NCBI RefSeq assembly: GCF_900115665.1
Contig: NZ_FOXH01000018.1
Coordinates: forward strand, 62,001 to 126,000
Direction of reading: 5' to 3'
Origin: Pseudarcicella hirudinis
GTDB lineage: Bacteria; Bacteroidota; Bacteroidia; Cytophagales; Spirosomataceae
Length of the DNA stretch: 64,000 nt
Each line of letters opens with the position of its first letter. Position 1 is the first letter of the stretch. The notes under the pieces are model-generated. The model was given only the letters and a program-made list of their open reading frames with translations, did not search any database and was not told the DNA's origin. Position numbers and translations under genes: made by a program. Positions 26,611-35,621 of this stretch are shown here, piece by piece.

Positions 26611-27711
26611 TTACTTCAATTTCTCCAGAACCTCATCTTTAGTAGGGGTATCATTATGAGACCATTTGCCTTTTACGGTACCATCTTTTAAAAGCCAGAT
26701 TCCCGGACTTGATCGTGAAATGGTTTTTAAAACTTTAATATCCGCAGATAATTGCGGAAATGCCAGCTGATGTGAATGACGGAAATTGTTTACCTCTTCG
26801 TCTGAGGATGAACTAAGCAGCCATACTGTTACAGCTGATCCGTTAAGACTATTGGCCAGGTCGCGTATTTTACTGATATTTGAAAAATCTACTTTACTGA
26901 TAACCGGAACAATTATCATTAATTTGTTACCTGTAAAACTTTCTGCTTTATAATCAGTACTATCACCGTCTTTCCAGATATTATAATCAGTGATTTTAGC
27001 TTTTGCCGCATCCTGATTTAAAGTAATAAGCTCTTTAAAATGATAACTAGTATCTGTAGGCATGGTCTCCAATTCAACCTTCTCACCATTTTTTTCATAA
27101 ATATACTTAAATTTCAATGCCTCAGAAGGTTTCATATTATTCTGAATATTCTGTCCTACAGCATAAGGAAGCCCGTCGTATGGAGGTAAATGCCTGATTG
27201 CATAGATTCCCAATACGACACACAGGACTGTAGTAAGGCCTACAATCCAACCGGTTTTAGGTTGCGAAAATATCTTTCTCTGCCACAGAATAATGAGGAT
27301 AAAGAACATCAGAATAATGTCTTTCCAGAAACTCGTCCATGGTTTTAGCTTGATGGTTTCCCCAAAACAGCCACAGTCGGTGACTTTGTTATAATAAGCA
27401 GAATAAAAGGTCAGAAATGCAAAATAGATTACCATTGCCAGTAAAACCCAGGAAGTAAATTTCAGGCGATAAGACACAAGTAATGCCACACCCAGAATCA
27501 CCTCCAGCGCACACATAAACACAGAAATAAACAAGGCATATGGAACTAATGAATGCCAGAAACCTGCAGACCAGACGAAGTCTGTTGCAAAGACGTCAAA
27601 ATATTCCTCGAGTTTTATCTCGGTTCCGACCGGGTCGTTTAGCTTAATTAATCCGGAAAAGATGAAAACAATTCCAACAAGTACTCTGGAAAACTGTGCG
27701 ATATATCTCAT
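26611..27711 (-). CDS. DoxX/MauE-type membrane protein with thioredoxin-like C-terminus (BT_3928 family)
   Basis: This 366-residue protein has an N-terminal four-helix DoxX/MauE-type region (about 1-150) containing the cysteine pair DCGCFGE, then a further helix (about 155-175). A C-terminal region of about 175 residues resembles a thioredoxin fold (VDFSNISKIRDLANSL, SRSSPGIWLLKDGTVKGKW) but lacks a CxxC pair. A role in membrane redox or thiol transfer is plausible. In Bacteroidota this family often sits near DUF1599 and folP, as here. Confidence 0.8.
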   Translation of the reverse strand: MRYIAQFSRVLVGIVFIFSGLIKLNDPVGTEIKLEEYFDVFATDFVWSAGFWHSLVPYALFISVFMCALEVILGVALLVSYRLKFTSWVLLAMVIYFAFLTFYSAYYNKVTDCGCFGETIKLKPWTSFWKDIILMFFILIILWQRKIFSQPKTGWIVGLTTVLCVVLGIYAIRHLPPYDGLPYAVGQNIQNNMKPSEALKFKYIYEKNGEKVELETMPTDTSYHFKELITLNQDAAKAKITDYNIWKDGDSTDYKAESFTGNKLMIIVPVISKVDFSNISKIRDLANSLNGSAVTVWLLSSSSDEEVNNFRHSHQLAFPQLSADIKVLKTISRSSPGIWLLKDGTVKGKWSHNDTPTKDEVLEKLK

Positions 27712-27888
27712 GAAGTGAAACCCGATGCGTCTTTTACGACAATTAGTTATGTATCAAAATTATTACTTTCAGGGAAAACTGCTTGTTAATGAAATGTTAA
27801 AGCCGGTAACAGGATAATTTCTGGTCAGACTCCTGCAATTTTAAAGATTGATTTCAAACTTTCTGTCCATATCAGTATGGTGAACAGC

Positions 27889-28437
27889 TTATTGCTGGCT
27901 TTGAGATCCTTTTAGTTTAATCAGACAAAAAACGGCATAATTCAACATATCCTGATAGTTTGCTTCCACACCTTCTGAAACAAGAGTCTTGCCATGATTG
28001 TCTTCAATCTGCTTGGTTCTGAAAATTTTTGTCAGAATAAGGTCTGTCATACTGCTTATCCGCATATCTCTCCAGGCTTCACCGTAATCGTGATTTTTAT
28101 TCATCAGTAATGTAAGGGTTTTTTCAACCTGATCATCATACAGCGAGCTCAGTTCTGCTTCTGAAAATTCCATCTGATCAGACTTTTCAAGGGTTTTCTG
28201 AATAAGTGCAATAAGACAATAATTGATAATGCCGATGAACTCTCCTTCGATACCGTCTTCAACTTTCTGAATGCCTTTTTCCTGAATGCTTCTGATTCGT
28301 TGTGCTTTGATAAAAATCTGATCTGTCAGACTTGGGAGACGTAAAATTCTCCATGAAGTACCATAATCTTTGTTCTTTTTCTGGAAAAGCTCTTTGCAGA
28401 GCGAAATTACTTGCCGATATTCGAGTTCAGTATTCAA
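27889..28437 (-). CDS. DUF1599 protein (nucleotide-modification-associated domain)
   Basis: This 182-residue protein has two copies of the DUF1599 motif: KNKDYGTSWRILRLPSLTDQ near residue 22 and KNHDYGEAWRDMRISSMTD near residue 114. Each is followed by a basic helix and a tyrosine-containing helix. The family has been linked by comparative genomics to nucleotide metabolism or modification, and the fold recalls all-alpha NTP pyrophosphatases. No reaction is established that I know of. It is divergent from folP. The conserved neighbourhood with folP and the DoxX protein hints at a nucleotide or folate housekeeping role, which is inference. Confidence 0.8.
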   Translation of the reverse strand: MNTELEYRQVISLCKELFQKKNKDYGTSWRILRLPSLTDQIFIKAQRIRSIQEKGIQKVEDGIEGEFIGIINYCLIALIQKTLEKSDQMEFSEAELSSLYDDQVEKTLTLLMNKNHDYGEAWRDMRISSMTDLILTKIFRTKQIEDNHGKTLVSEGVEANYQDMLNYAVFCLIKLKGSQSQQ

Positions 28438-28665
28438 TTTTGAATGATAGAATAAGTGAATGTTTAATGAAAATATTGCGGATTCAGATACAGGAGTCCT
28501 GTTGTGAAGATTGTCAACAATCGATAGGTTTGTTTCTGAGTTTTTGTTTTGAAAGCAGTTTAAATCAACAGTCCTTCATTACGCCTGCTGCAAAATTATT
28601 GCATTTTGCCGGATTATTCCCTTTTATTCTCTCATTCTGTTATTTATTCAACCAAAATTCAGGCA

Positions 28666-29493
28666 ATGACCATAAATTGCAGAGGTAAACTGATTGATTT
28701 TAAAATTCCCAAAGTAATGGGGATTTTAAATATTACACCTGATTCGTTTTTTGAACGGAGCAGATATGATACGTTGGACAAAGTACTTTCCCAAACAGAA
28801 AAAATGCTGGAAGAGGGAGCTGCTTTTATTGACATCGGAGGACACTCCACCCGCCCGAATGCCTCTCCGGTGAGTGAAGAAGAAGAGCTTAGAAGAGTAA
28901 TTCCTGCCATTGAAGAAATTATAAGAAGATTTCCGGACGCACTGATTTCCATTGACACTTTCAGAGCAAAAGTGGCCCGGGAATCAGTATTTGCCGGAGC
29001 AGTTATGATTAATGACGTGATGGGAGGGAATCTGGATGAAGAAATGTTTGAAACTACCGCCGGATTAAATGTCCCCTATGTTTTGATGCATAGCAGGGGT
29101 ACTCCTGAAAATATGAATCAGCTGACCAATTATGATGACCTTGTTATGGATATTTTAGACGATCTCCAGCAAAAAGTATATCAACTGAGGCAGCTTGGGC
29201 AAAAGGACATTATTCTGGATTTAGGATTTGGTTTTGCCAAGACTACCGACCAGAATTTTCATCTGCTCAACAGATTGGAAGCATTTAATATTATGGGTTT
29301 ACCCATGCTTGTAGGTGTTTCAAGAAAATCGATGATCTGGAGAAAACTTGAAATATCCCATATGGACGCCCTGAACGGTACAACAGTAATGAATACGATC
29401 TCTTTGATGAAAGGAGCTAATATTTTAAGAGTTCATGAGGTCAGGGAAGCGATTGAAGCAGTGAAACTGGTTGAATGGACTAAATCTCTTTAG
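28666..29493 (+). CDS. folP: Dihydropteroate synthase
   Basis: FolP joins p-aminobenzoate to hydroxymethyl-dihydropterin pyrophosphate in folate synthesis. The 275-residue TIM barrel has the pterin motif GILNITPDSF, DIGGHSTRP, the VMINDVMGG region and the C-terminal sulfonamide/phosphate motif GVSRKSMIW. The frame opens with a TTG at 28606, but ATG 28666 (MTINCRGKLIDF) matches the usual N-terminus, so I use it. The class IV aminotransferase gene starts 53 bp downstream and is probably cotranscribed. Confidence 0.93.
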   Translation: MTINCRGKLIDFKIPKVMGILNITPDSFFERSRYDTLDKVLSQTEKMLEEGAAFIDIGGHSTRPNASPVSEEEELRRVIPAIEEIIRRFPDALISIDTFRAKVARESVFAGAVMINDVMGGNLDEEMFETTAGLNVPYVLMHSRGTPENMNQLTNYDDLVMDILDDLQQKVYQLRQLGQKDIILDLGFGFAKTTDQNFHLLNRLEAFNIMGLPMLVGVSRKSMIWRKLEISHMDALNGTTVMNTISLMKGANILRVHEVREAIEAVKLVEWTKSL

Positions 29494-29546
29494 TTTTTGA
29501 TTAATTCAAATATAATCTCAAGGGCATTTTGCCTGATTATGAAAAT

Positions 29547-30362
29547 ATGAAAGAATATAACTTTTTGAATGGACAGATTTTGTTGTCAGAGGAGGCAAAA
29601 ATCCATGTTTCGGACCTTGGTTTATTGCGTGGATACGGGATTTTTGATTTTTTCAGAGCAGTAAACGGGAAACCGGTTTTTATGGATGACCATTTAGACC
29701 GATTGGAAAATTCAGCAAGATTGATGGGTTTACCTATCCCTGAAAGCAGAGAAAGACTGAAAGAAATTATTCTGGAACTGATAGAATTGAATCCTCATGA
29801 TTTACTGGGAATAAAGGTTGTGATGACAGGAGGTTATTCTCCTGATGGCTATACTCCGGCTGAACCGTCCAATCTGATGATTATTCCAAAGCCTTTTATT
29901 TTCAAACCGGCAGATATAGGAATGAAATTAATGACTTATGAATATTCCAGAGAAATTCCGGAAATAAAGACCCTGAGTTATATTTCTCCGATCAGGGTTT
30001 TACCGAAAATGCGGGAAGCAGGAGCTGACGATTTATTATATCATCTGAACGGAGATATCAGTGAGTCTTCAAGAAGTAATATTTTTATCATAAAAGACCG
30101 GAAAGTTATCACTCCTAAAGATGGCGTTTTGTATGGCGTAACAAGAAAATATGTGCTGGAGTTGTGCAGAGAACATTTTGAAGTTGAAGAAAGAGACGTT
30201 ACCCTGAAAGAAACACTTGAGGCTGATGAAGTTTTTACAACCGGAAGTACAAAACGTGTAGTAGCCATTTCGCAGATTGATAATACTATTTTTAATGATG
30301 GCAAAATAGGGAAACAAACCCGTAAAATACAGTCTCTTTTTCTGGAAAGGGAATTATTATAA
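29547..30362 (+). CDS. Class IV PLP aminotransferase
   Basis: This 271-residue fold-type IV PLP enzyme belongs to the group of branched-chain aminotransferase, D-amino acid aminotransferase and aminodeoxychorismate lyase. The PLP lysine is in EIKTLSYISP; SESSRSNIFII and DGVLYGVTRKYVLEL are standard motifs. ATG 29547 is used rather than TTG 29529, since the family N-terminus (YNFLNGQ) follows directly. Being right after folP, it could be the aminodeoxychorismate lyase (pabC) that makes p-aminobenzoate, but sequence alone does not separate this from branched-chain transaminase. Confidence 0.85.
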   Translation: MKEYNFLNGQILLSEEAKIHVSDLGLLRGYGIFDFFRAVNGKPVFMDDHLDRLENSARLMGLPIPESRERLKEIILELIELNPHDLLGIKVVMTGGYSPDGYTPAEPSNLMIIPKPFIFKPADIGMKLMTYEYSREIPEIKTLSYISPIRVLPKMREAGADDLLYHLNGDISESSRSNIFIIKDRKVITPKDGVLYGVTRKYVLELCREHFEVEERDVTLKETLEADEVFTTGSTKRVVAISQIDNTIFNDGKIGKQTRKIQSLFLERELL

Positions 30363-30363
30363 G

Positions 30364-30390
30364 ATTGGTTATTGATGTATGTTAACCAAT
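30364..30390 (+). terminator. Weak hairpin after the class IV aminotransferase gene
   Basis: ATTGGTTA (30364-30371) pairs with TAACCAAT (30383-30390), but only A/T-rich sequence without a clear T-run follows. It may end or attenuate the folP transcript. Confidence 0.3.
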
Positions 30391-30414
30391 TAATAAATCA
30401 GAGAATGTATTTCA

Positions 30415-30443
30415 TTGGATTTTGGAAAAAATGAATACTTTTG
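30415..30443 (+). promoter_or_regulatory. Promoter for the BON-LysM gene
   Basis: TTG (30415-30417) and TACTTTTG (30436-30443) are 18 nt apart, close to the Bacteroidota promoter consensus. The predicted leader is about 80 nt. Confidence 0.5.
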
Positions 30444-30530
30444 GTGAGTAAAACAAGTCAGGGAAATTCTTCCTGAGCGACGTTTTTTTAAACATATTCT
30501 TTTTCTTTCTAAAACAAAACTATCAACAAA

Positions 30531-30995
30531 ATGGGATTGATGTCTTTTTTTAAAGGTGTAGGTGAAAAGGTTTTTGGGCACCACACTGAGGTTGAACCTG
30601 CCAAAGCTGCTGAAGTAGAGCCATTAAGAGCCTCCGCATTACTAGAGCATGTTAAATCATTGGGTTTGCACTACAATAAGTTGTCCGTAAAAACTGCTTT
30701 GGATACCGTTACACTTGAAGGAGAAGTGCCTTCTCAGGAAGATTCTGAGAAAATTGCACTTGCTGTTGGTAACGTTGAAGGAGTTAAAGTAGTAAATAAT
30801 CTGTTAGCGGTAGCTGTTCCGGCTCCGGAAGCTCAGTTTCATGAAGTAGTTTCAGGTGATTCTCTTTCTAAAATTGCAAAGCAATATTATGGAGACATGA
30901 TGAAATACCCTGTGATTTTTGAAGCCAATAAACCAATGCTTAAGGATCCTGATTTGATCTATCCGGGTCAGATTTTACGTATCCCGACTTTGTAA
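30531..30995 (+). CDS. kbp: BON-LysM protein, Kbp (YgaU)-like
   Basis: This 154-residue protein has an N-terminal amphipathic segment (MGLMSFFKGVGEKVFG), a BON domain (about 40-95) and a C-terminal LysM domain (about 102-153, VVSGDSLSKIAKQYYGD through YPGQILRIP). Order, length and motifs match E. coli Kbp/YgaU, a cytoplasmic potassium-binding protein. No signal peptide is visible, consistent with a cytoplasmic location despite the LysM domain. It has its own promoter and a strong terminator. The potassium role is carried over from the E. coli homologue. Confidence 0.85.
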   Translation: MGLMSFFKGVGEKVFGHHTEVEPAKAAEVEPLRASALLEHVKSLGLHYNKLSVKTALDTVTLEGEVPSQEDSEKIALAVGNVEGVKVVNNLLAVAVPAPEAQFHEVVSGDSLSKIAKQYYGDMMKYPVIFEANKPMLKDPDLIYPGQILRIPTL

Positions 30996-31017
30996 TAAGA
31001 AGCTTAGTTTATATCTG

Positions 31018-31052
31018 AAAAATGCCTCTTCTATAAGGAGAGGCATTTTTCT
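31018..31052. terminator. Bidirectional terminator between kbp and mog
   Basis: A 15-bp stem with one G-U pair (31018-31032 with 31036-31050) has A/T runs on both ends, so it can serve both convergent genes. Confidence 0.88.
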
Positions 31053-31110
31053 ATAAGATCATATAGTTTTGAAGTGCCGGAATAAAAGATGCTTCCAAAC
31101 AGTAAAACAA

Positions 31111-31644
31111 TTAATCAGATTTTGGTCTGAATTCCTTGATAACTTCATGATTGCAGACCAGATAAGCTCCGCCAATCAGATCTATACAATAAGGTACCGC
31201 AGGAAAAACCGCATCAAGGCATTGTCTGATCGCCTTTGGCTTACCCGGAAGGTTAATAATCAGGGTTTGATTTCTTATTCCGGCTGTTTGCCTTGACAAT
31301 ATCGCTGTAGGAACATACTTCAGACTTTCCTGTCTCATTAATTCACCAAAACCAGGCATCATTTTCTGACAGACTGCCTCTGTTGCTTCCGGTGTTACAT
31401 CTCTTACAGCAGGACCAGTTCCACCTGTAGTAACGACCAGGCAGCAACCATCAACGTCCGCCATACTTATCAACGTTTCCGAAATCAGAGCCTGCTCATC
31501 CGGAATTACTTTGTAAACCGGTTCAAAATCTGAAATCAGATATTCTCTGAGGGTCTCTAAAACAGCTTTTCCCGGAATATCTTCATAAATACCGGCGCTT
31601 GCCCGGTCAGAAACATTAATGATACCGATTTTAATTTTCGACAT
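31111..31644 (-). CDS. mog: Molybdopterin adenylyltransferase (MogA)
   Basis: Mog adenylylates molybdopterin, preparing it for molybdate insertion. The 177-residue protein shows the IGIINVSDRAS N-terminus, the substrate motif TTGGTGPAVRDVTPEA and the conserved LINLPGKPKAI region. It is the last gene of a probable five-gene minus-strand operon with rnhA, trmN6, a GT2 and tcdA (27 bp after tcdA). Other cofactor genes (moaA, moeA) are not in the window. A MOSC protein at 41.7 kb is consistent with the cell using molybdenum cofactor. Confidence 0.9.
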   Translation of the reverse strand: MSKIKIGIINVSDRASAGIYEDIPGKAVLETLREYLISDFEPVYKVIPDEQALISETLISMADVDGCCLVVTTGGTGPAVRDVTPEATEAVCQKMMPGFGELMRQESLKYVPTAILSRQTAGIRNQTLIINLPGKPKAIRQCLDAVFPAVPYCIDLIGGAYLVCNHEVIKEFRPKSD

Positions 31645-31671
31645 ATTGTTGGTTTATTAAGAAAACATAAC

Positions 31672-32475
31672 CTATGATTTTCTGGAATTGACCTTTTTTT
31701 GCTTGTTTTCTCTTAGGGTTAAAGCTTTAAGTTTCTTTTCCATCTCAATAGGATAGGAAAGCAAATCTCTGATCACCACAGAAGCACAGGCTCCCCCGAA
31801 TGCTGCGGGAAGATAAGATATGGTACCGTATGCTGATTTTTTGAAATTAGAGCCATCTGTTAACATCAATGACTCGTCTATCATCTTTTCTGTAGAATAG
31901 ACTGCATTGATTCCGGATGAAATCCCCAGTTTTCTTAACCTTTTTCGTACAAGAGATGCCAGATAACATTCACGCGTAGCAAATAAATCAGCGGTTCTGA
32001 TTTTGGTCGGATCAAGTTTCCCTCCGGCTCCCATAGAGCTCACAATCTTTAATCCTTTTTTATGAGCAGTCACCAATAAAGTCAGTTTTGGAGTAACAGA
32101 ATCGATACAATCCATTACATAATCGAAGTTGTCGCTGCTGAGGATTTCTTCTGATGCTTCCGGGGAAAGAAATTTTCTGATAGAATTTAGTTTTAAATCA
32201 GGATTGATCGCCAGTAAACGTTCGCTCATCAGATCCGCTTTCGGTTGGCCGTGTGTAGTGGATAATGCAGGTAATTGTCTGTTTCGATTGGAAGGATCCA
32301 CCACATCTCCGTCAACGATTGTCATTTTTCCAACTCCTGCTCTGCAAATAAATTCGGCTGCAAATGATCCGACACCTCCCAGACCGATAATCAGCACGTG
32401 GGAATTTTGTAATTTTTGCAGGCGTTCTTCCCCTATTAATAATTTGGTTCGTCCAAGCCAGGCTAAGTCACTCAT
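31672..32475 (-). CDS. tcdA: tRNA threonylcarbamoyladenosine dehydratase (TcdA)
   Basis: TcdA uses ATP to cyclise t6A37 in tRNAs to ct6A. The 267-residue E1-like (ThiF/MoeB superfamily) protein has the nucleotide-binding loop IIGLGGVGSFAAEFICRAG, the DGDVVDPSNRNRQLPAL segment and DCIDSVTPKLTLL. It has the TcdA/CsdL length and lacks an added rhodanese domain. A MoeB/ThiF sulfur-transfer role is less likely because the TcdA-specific region (CYLASLVRKRLRKLGIS) is present. It lies 37 bp after the GT2 gene. Confidence 0.9.
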   Translation of the reverse strand: MSDLAWLGRTKLLIGEERLQKLQNSHVLIIGLGGVGSFAAEFICRAGVGKMTIVDGDVVDPSNRNRQLPALSTTHGQPKADLMSERLLAINPDLKLNSIRKFLSPEASEEILSSDNFDYVMDCIDSVTPKLTLLVTAHKKGLKIVSSMGAGGKLDPTKIRTADLFATRECYLASLVRKRLRKLGISSGINAVYSTEKMIDESLMLTDGSNFKKSAYGTISYLPAAFGGACASVVIRDLLSYPIEMEKKLKALTLRENKQKKVNSRKS

Positions 32476-32512
32476 TATAATTATTTTTTATGCTAATAAA
32501 ATCTCAAAAACG

Positions 32513-33481
32513 CTAAATCTCTTTAATCTCTCCGGTTGTTTCTTTGATTTGGTAGTCGGTTGTCCGGTCAGAATTGGTTGTTAACAACTCTCCCAGAAAT
32601 CCGGCAAGAAATAACTGTGTTCCGATGATAACGGAAGTTAAAGCCAGATAGAAAAAAGGATGATCCGTAGCATTCCGGTATTTGAGGTTATGGGCAATAT
32701 CCCACCATTTTTCTCCCAGAATCCAAAAGGCACTGAAACCTCCGGCCAAAATTGCAAGAATACCCATAGTACCGAAAAAGTGCATGGGCCGTTTCCCGAA
32801 TTTCTGGATAAAAGTAATAGATAATAAATCCAGGAATCCATAGAGAAAACGCTCCAGACCAAATTTGGTAGTGCCGTATTTTCTTGCCTGATGATTCACT
32901 ACTTTTTCACCGATTTTCGAGAATCCGTTCCAGTTTGCCTGTACAGGAATATAGCGGTGCATTTCTCCGTAAAGACGGATGGTTTTGATAACTTCTTTTT
33001 TGTAAGCCTTCAGTCCGCAATTGAAATCATGAAGGTAAACGCCTGATATACTTCTTGTTACGGCGTTGTATAGTTTGGTAGGAATGGTCTTGGAAATCGG
33101 GTCGAAACGCTTCTGTTTCCAGCCTGAAACCAGATCAAAATCTTCCTCGGTGATCATTCTGTACAGTTCGGGAATTTCATCCGGACTATCCTGCAAATCC
33201 GCGTCCATGGTAATAACCACACGGCCTTCTGCGGCCTTAAAACCAGTATGAAGTGCAGCGGATTTACCGTAATTACGGGAAAAGGATATACCCTTGAAAT
33301 TTGGATTATTCAGGGAAATCTGTCTGATAACATTCCAGGATTTATCCCGGCTGCCATCATTTACAAAAATGACTTCGTAACTGAATTTATGTTCATCCAT
33401 TACCTTTGAAATCCAGGTGGCTAGCTCAGGTAATGACTCTTCTTCATTGTATAACGGAACGATTACTGAAATGTCTAACAT
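32513..33481 (-). CDS. Family 2 glycosyltransferase with two membrane helices
   Basis: This 322-residue GT-A enzyme starts with VIVPLYNEEESLPEL and has the metal-binding TMDADLQDSP motif. Two C-terminal membrane helices (about 233-258 and 272-295) resemble those of dolichol/undecaprenyl-phosphate sugar transferases (ArnC, DPM-like). It probably charges undecaprenyl phosphate with a sugar at the inner membrane for envelope glycans. The sugar is unknown. It lies within a probable operon of RNA-modifying genes, with 67 bp from trmN6 and 37 bp to tcdA, so the link is likely transcriptional rather than functional. Confidence 0.88.
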   Translation of the reverse strand: MLDISVIVPLYNEEESLPELATWISKVMDEHKFSYEVIFVNDGSRDKSWNVIRQISLNNPNFKGISFSRNYGKSAALHTGFKAAEGRVVITMDADLQDSPDEIPELYRMITEEDFDLVSGWKQKRFDPISKTIPTKLYNAVTRSISGVYLHDFNCGLKAYKKEVIKTIRLYGEMHRYIPVQANWNGFSKIGEKVVNHQARKYGTTKFGLERFLYGFLDLLSITFIQKFGKRPMHFFGTMGILAILAGGFSAFWILGEKWWDIAHNLKYRNATDHPFFYLALTSVIIGTQLFLAGFLGELLTTNSDRTTDYQIKETTGEIKEI

Positions 33482-33548
33482 ATTTGTCCCACAGGCTTTT
33501 TGCCTGTATTCATTTGAGGAGGAAAAATGGATTTAAAAACCAGATTCT

Positions 33549-34241
33549 CTAAAAAATCAAATAATAATCTTTCAAAAGATTTTGAAAATCAGTGGTATAA
33601 GTTTCGTCCGGATTTTTAATAATCAGGCTCTCTTCCACTAATTTTTCTTCTGAATACTCAAAGGTCGTAATAATTCTGAATATTTTTGAGCTTTCCCGAT
33701 GACGTATTTTCAATTGCTTCACAGGAAACAAGTCTTTTGCCAGAGCCAGACGGCAAAGTAGTTCGGTTTCATAAACCGGAAGTAAAACTACAAAGCTGCC
33801 GGAAGGCTTAAGTTTTGTGCCGACACTTTCCAATAATTCTTCAAAAGACAAAGTTTCTGTATGCAGCGCTTTATTTCTGGAAAGATTGTCGGATTTTAAG
33901 TGATTTTGAAAGAAAGGAGGGTTGCTGACAATCAAATCATATTGCCCGGCAGTCGAAAATTTCTGAATCGGCTGGTGAAAAAGCTTAATTTGTTCCCTGA
34001 AAATACTTTGATTAATATTTTCAAGGGCCTGTTCAAAAGCATTCTGATCAATCTCAACTGCTGTAATTTCAGCACGGGTTCTTTGGGCCATCATCAGCGA
34101 TAATAAACCTGTTCCTGCGCCAATGTCCAATATATTTGCAGCTTTCGTAACATTTACACTCGCACCCAAAATACAGGCATCCGTGGTAACCTTCATGGCT
34201 GTCAGGTGCTGCTCGATCTTAAATTGTTTGAATTGGAACAT
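33549..34241 (-). CDS. trmN6: tRNA1(Val) A37 N6-methyltransferase (TrmN6/YfiC)
   Basis: This 230-residue Rossmann methyltransferase has the SAM motif ILDIGAGTGLLSL near residue 38 and the amino-methyltransferase motif NPPF in DLIVSNPPFFQN. The N-terminus FQFKQFKIEQHLTAMKVTTDACILG is characteristic of TrmN6, which methylates A37 of tRNA-Val. The start at 34241 lies 1 bp after the end of rnhA, so the two are tightly coupled. A relaxed target specificity is possible. Confidence 0.9.
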   Translation of the reverse strand: MFQFKQFKIEQHLTAMKVTTDACILGASVNVTKAANILDIGAGTGLLSLMMAQRTRAEITAVEIDQNAFEQALENINQSIFREQIKLFHQPIQKFSTAGQYDLIVSNPPFFQNHLKSDNLSRNKALHTETLSFEELLESVGTKLKPSGSFVVLLPVYETELLCRLALAKDLFPVKQLKIRHRESSKIFRIITTFEYSEEKLVEESLIIKNPDETYTTDFQNLLKDYYLIF

Positions 34242-34242
34242 G

Positions 34243-34881
34243 TTATTTTCTACCGTAGTCGGCTGGATTTTCTCCCCAGAATTCGGTTTCCCATTTTAGA
34301 ATTTTATTGGGATACTTATTATTTTTTAGCCACAGAACGGCCCGGTCCACAAGCTGAAAAAGCTCTTCAGTTCCGGCGTTTCTCTCCAGAGTAGTTTTAA
34401 TGGCCTTGTTTTTTATCCAGGCAATTGCAGTTTTTGAATCAGAATAAATCGGAAGTTCAGAATTGTGTTTTTGCAGGAATGCCAGGCCATGAACAATAGC
34501 CAGAAATTCACCGATATTTACAGTTCCCTCAGGAAAAGGACCCATGGCAAATAATACTCTTTTAGTGCCGGTTTCAACACCCTGATATTCAAGTATTCCC
34601 GGGTTTCCTGCGCAGGCAGCATCTACTGAAATGCTTTCCATGACAGGTTTTCCTATGCTGGCTTTTGTTTTAGAAGAACTTTTAACACCATTGGATGAGC
34701 TCTGAACAGCCTGCCAGTAATTTCCTTTAAAAGCATTTTCCGCCTCTTTTAAGGTGTTAAAGGATTTATATTGAGCTTTTTCTACCCCTTTTATTAACGC
34801 TTCCGCCTCTGTCCAGGAATCAAAAACCCCGGTTTTCGCTCCCTTCCAGATTACGTAATATTTTTGCTTGTTTTTTGCCAC
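34243..34881 (-). CDS. rnhA: Ribonuclease H with viroplasmin-type N-terminal domain
   Basis: This 212-residue RNase H1 has an N-terminal RNA/DNA hybrid-binding (viroplasmin-like) domain (about 6-55, YYVIWKGAKTGVF) and a linker rich in Ser and Lys. The catalytic domain has the acidic residues in SVDAACAGNPG, NIGEFLAIVHGL, PIYSDSKTAIAWI and the final ENPADYG. It degrades RNA in RNA/DNA hybrids. It is the first gene of the probable operon running to mog, with a -7 element (34899-34906) just upstream. Confidence 0.92.
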   Translation of the reverse strand: MAKNKQKYYVIWKGAKTGVFDSWTEAEALIKGVEKAQYKSFNTLKEAENAFKGNYWQAVQSSSNGVKSSSKTKASIGKPVMESISVDAACAGNPGILEYQGVETGTKRVLFAMGPFPEGTVNIGEFLAIVHGLAFLQKHNSELPIYSDSKTAIAWIKNKAIKTTLERNAGTEELFQLVDRAVLWLKNNKYPNKILKWETEFWGENPADYGRK

Positions 34882-34898
34882 TTTCTAAAAATTATGGG

Positions 34899-34906
34899 CA
34901 AAAATA
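34899..34906 (-). promoter_or_regulatory. -7 promoter element for the rnhA operon
   Basis: On the minus strand this reads TATTTTTG followed by CCC, matching TAnnTTTG, about 18 bp before the rnhA start. The leader would be only about 10 nt. No clear -33 element was seen. Confidence 0.4.
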
Positions 34907-35003
34907 GCTGAATTCTGTCTAAATACACGAGATTTCGACTTTCAAAAGATTGATTTTTGCTTGAACCGGGAGAATTCAGGCTTGCTTTTCCGGATCTTGA
35001 TCA

Positions 35004-35576
35004 TCATAAACCAAGACTGGTCTTGATAATTTTGATGGAAATGGCAAGAAGTATTACACCGAATACTTTTCTCAGAACATTTGCTCCGGCTTGTCCCAGT
35101 TTTCGCTCAATCCATTCCGATGAACGTAAAACCAGATAGATAAAGCCAAGATTCAGTAAAATCCCAATAAGAATATTTTCTTCATCAAACTGTGATTTCA
35201 GGGAAAGAATGGTAGTCATGGTTCCGGCACCTGCAATGATAGGGAAGGCTAGCGGAACGATTGAATGTACTTTACTTCCGGAATCCTCGGATTTGAAGAT
35301 GTTTCGTCCCAGGGTCATTTCCAGACCGATCAGAAATATAATTAAAGCCCCGGCAATGGCGAAGGAATTGACATCAACACCAAATAAACTTAAAATGGAT
35401 TTTCCAACATAAAGAAAGCCAATCATAATTCCTCCTGAAACCAAAGTGGCATGTCCGGCATGAATATCTCCGGATTTCTTCCTCAAATCAATGATAATGG
35501 GAATAGAACCCAGAATATCAATAACGGAGAAAAGAATGATAGAAACAGAGAAAATATGTTTTATGTTAAAGTTCAT
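35004..35576 (-). CDS. MarC-family integral membrane protein
   Basis: This 190-residue protein has about six predicted membrane helices and matches the MarC family (FSVIDILGSIPIIIDLRKK near the start, PLAFPIIAGAGTMTTILSL in the middle). Despite the name, E. coli MarC is not a proven drug exporter and the function remains unknown. It lies 45 bp after the class V aminotransferase and may be the last gene of an aroQ-aminotransferase-marC unit. Confidence 0.88.
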   Translation of the reverse strand: MNFNIKHIFSVSIILFSVIDILGSIPIIIDLRKKSGDIHAGHATLVSGGIMIGFLYVGKSILSLFGVDVNSFAIAGALIIFLIGLEMTLGRNIFKSEDSGSKVHSIVPLAFPIIAGAGTMTTILSLKSQFDEENILIGILLNLGFIYLVLRSSEWIERKLGQAGANVLRKVFGVILLAISIKIIKTSLGL

Positions 35577-35621
35577 AAGTTGATGATGTTAGATGATAAA
35601 AGGTTTTTTAACTGTAATGAT

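Noticed and set aside
35004-35576. Antibiotic resistance gene (MarC)
   Set aside because: The MarC name is historical; the E. coli protein is not a shown resistance factor.
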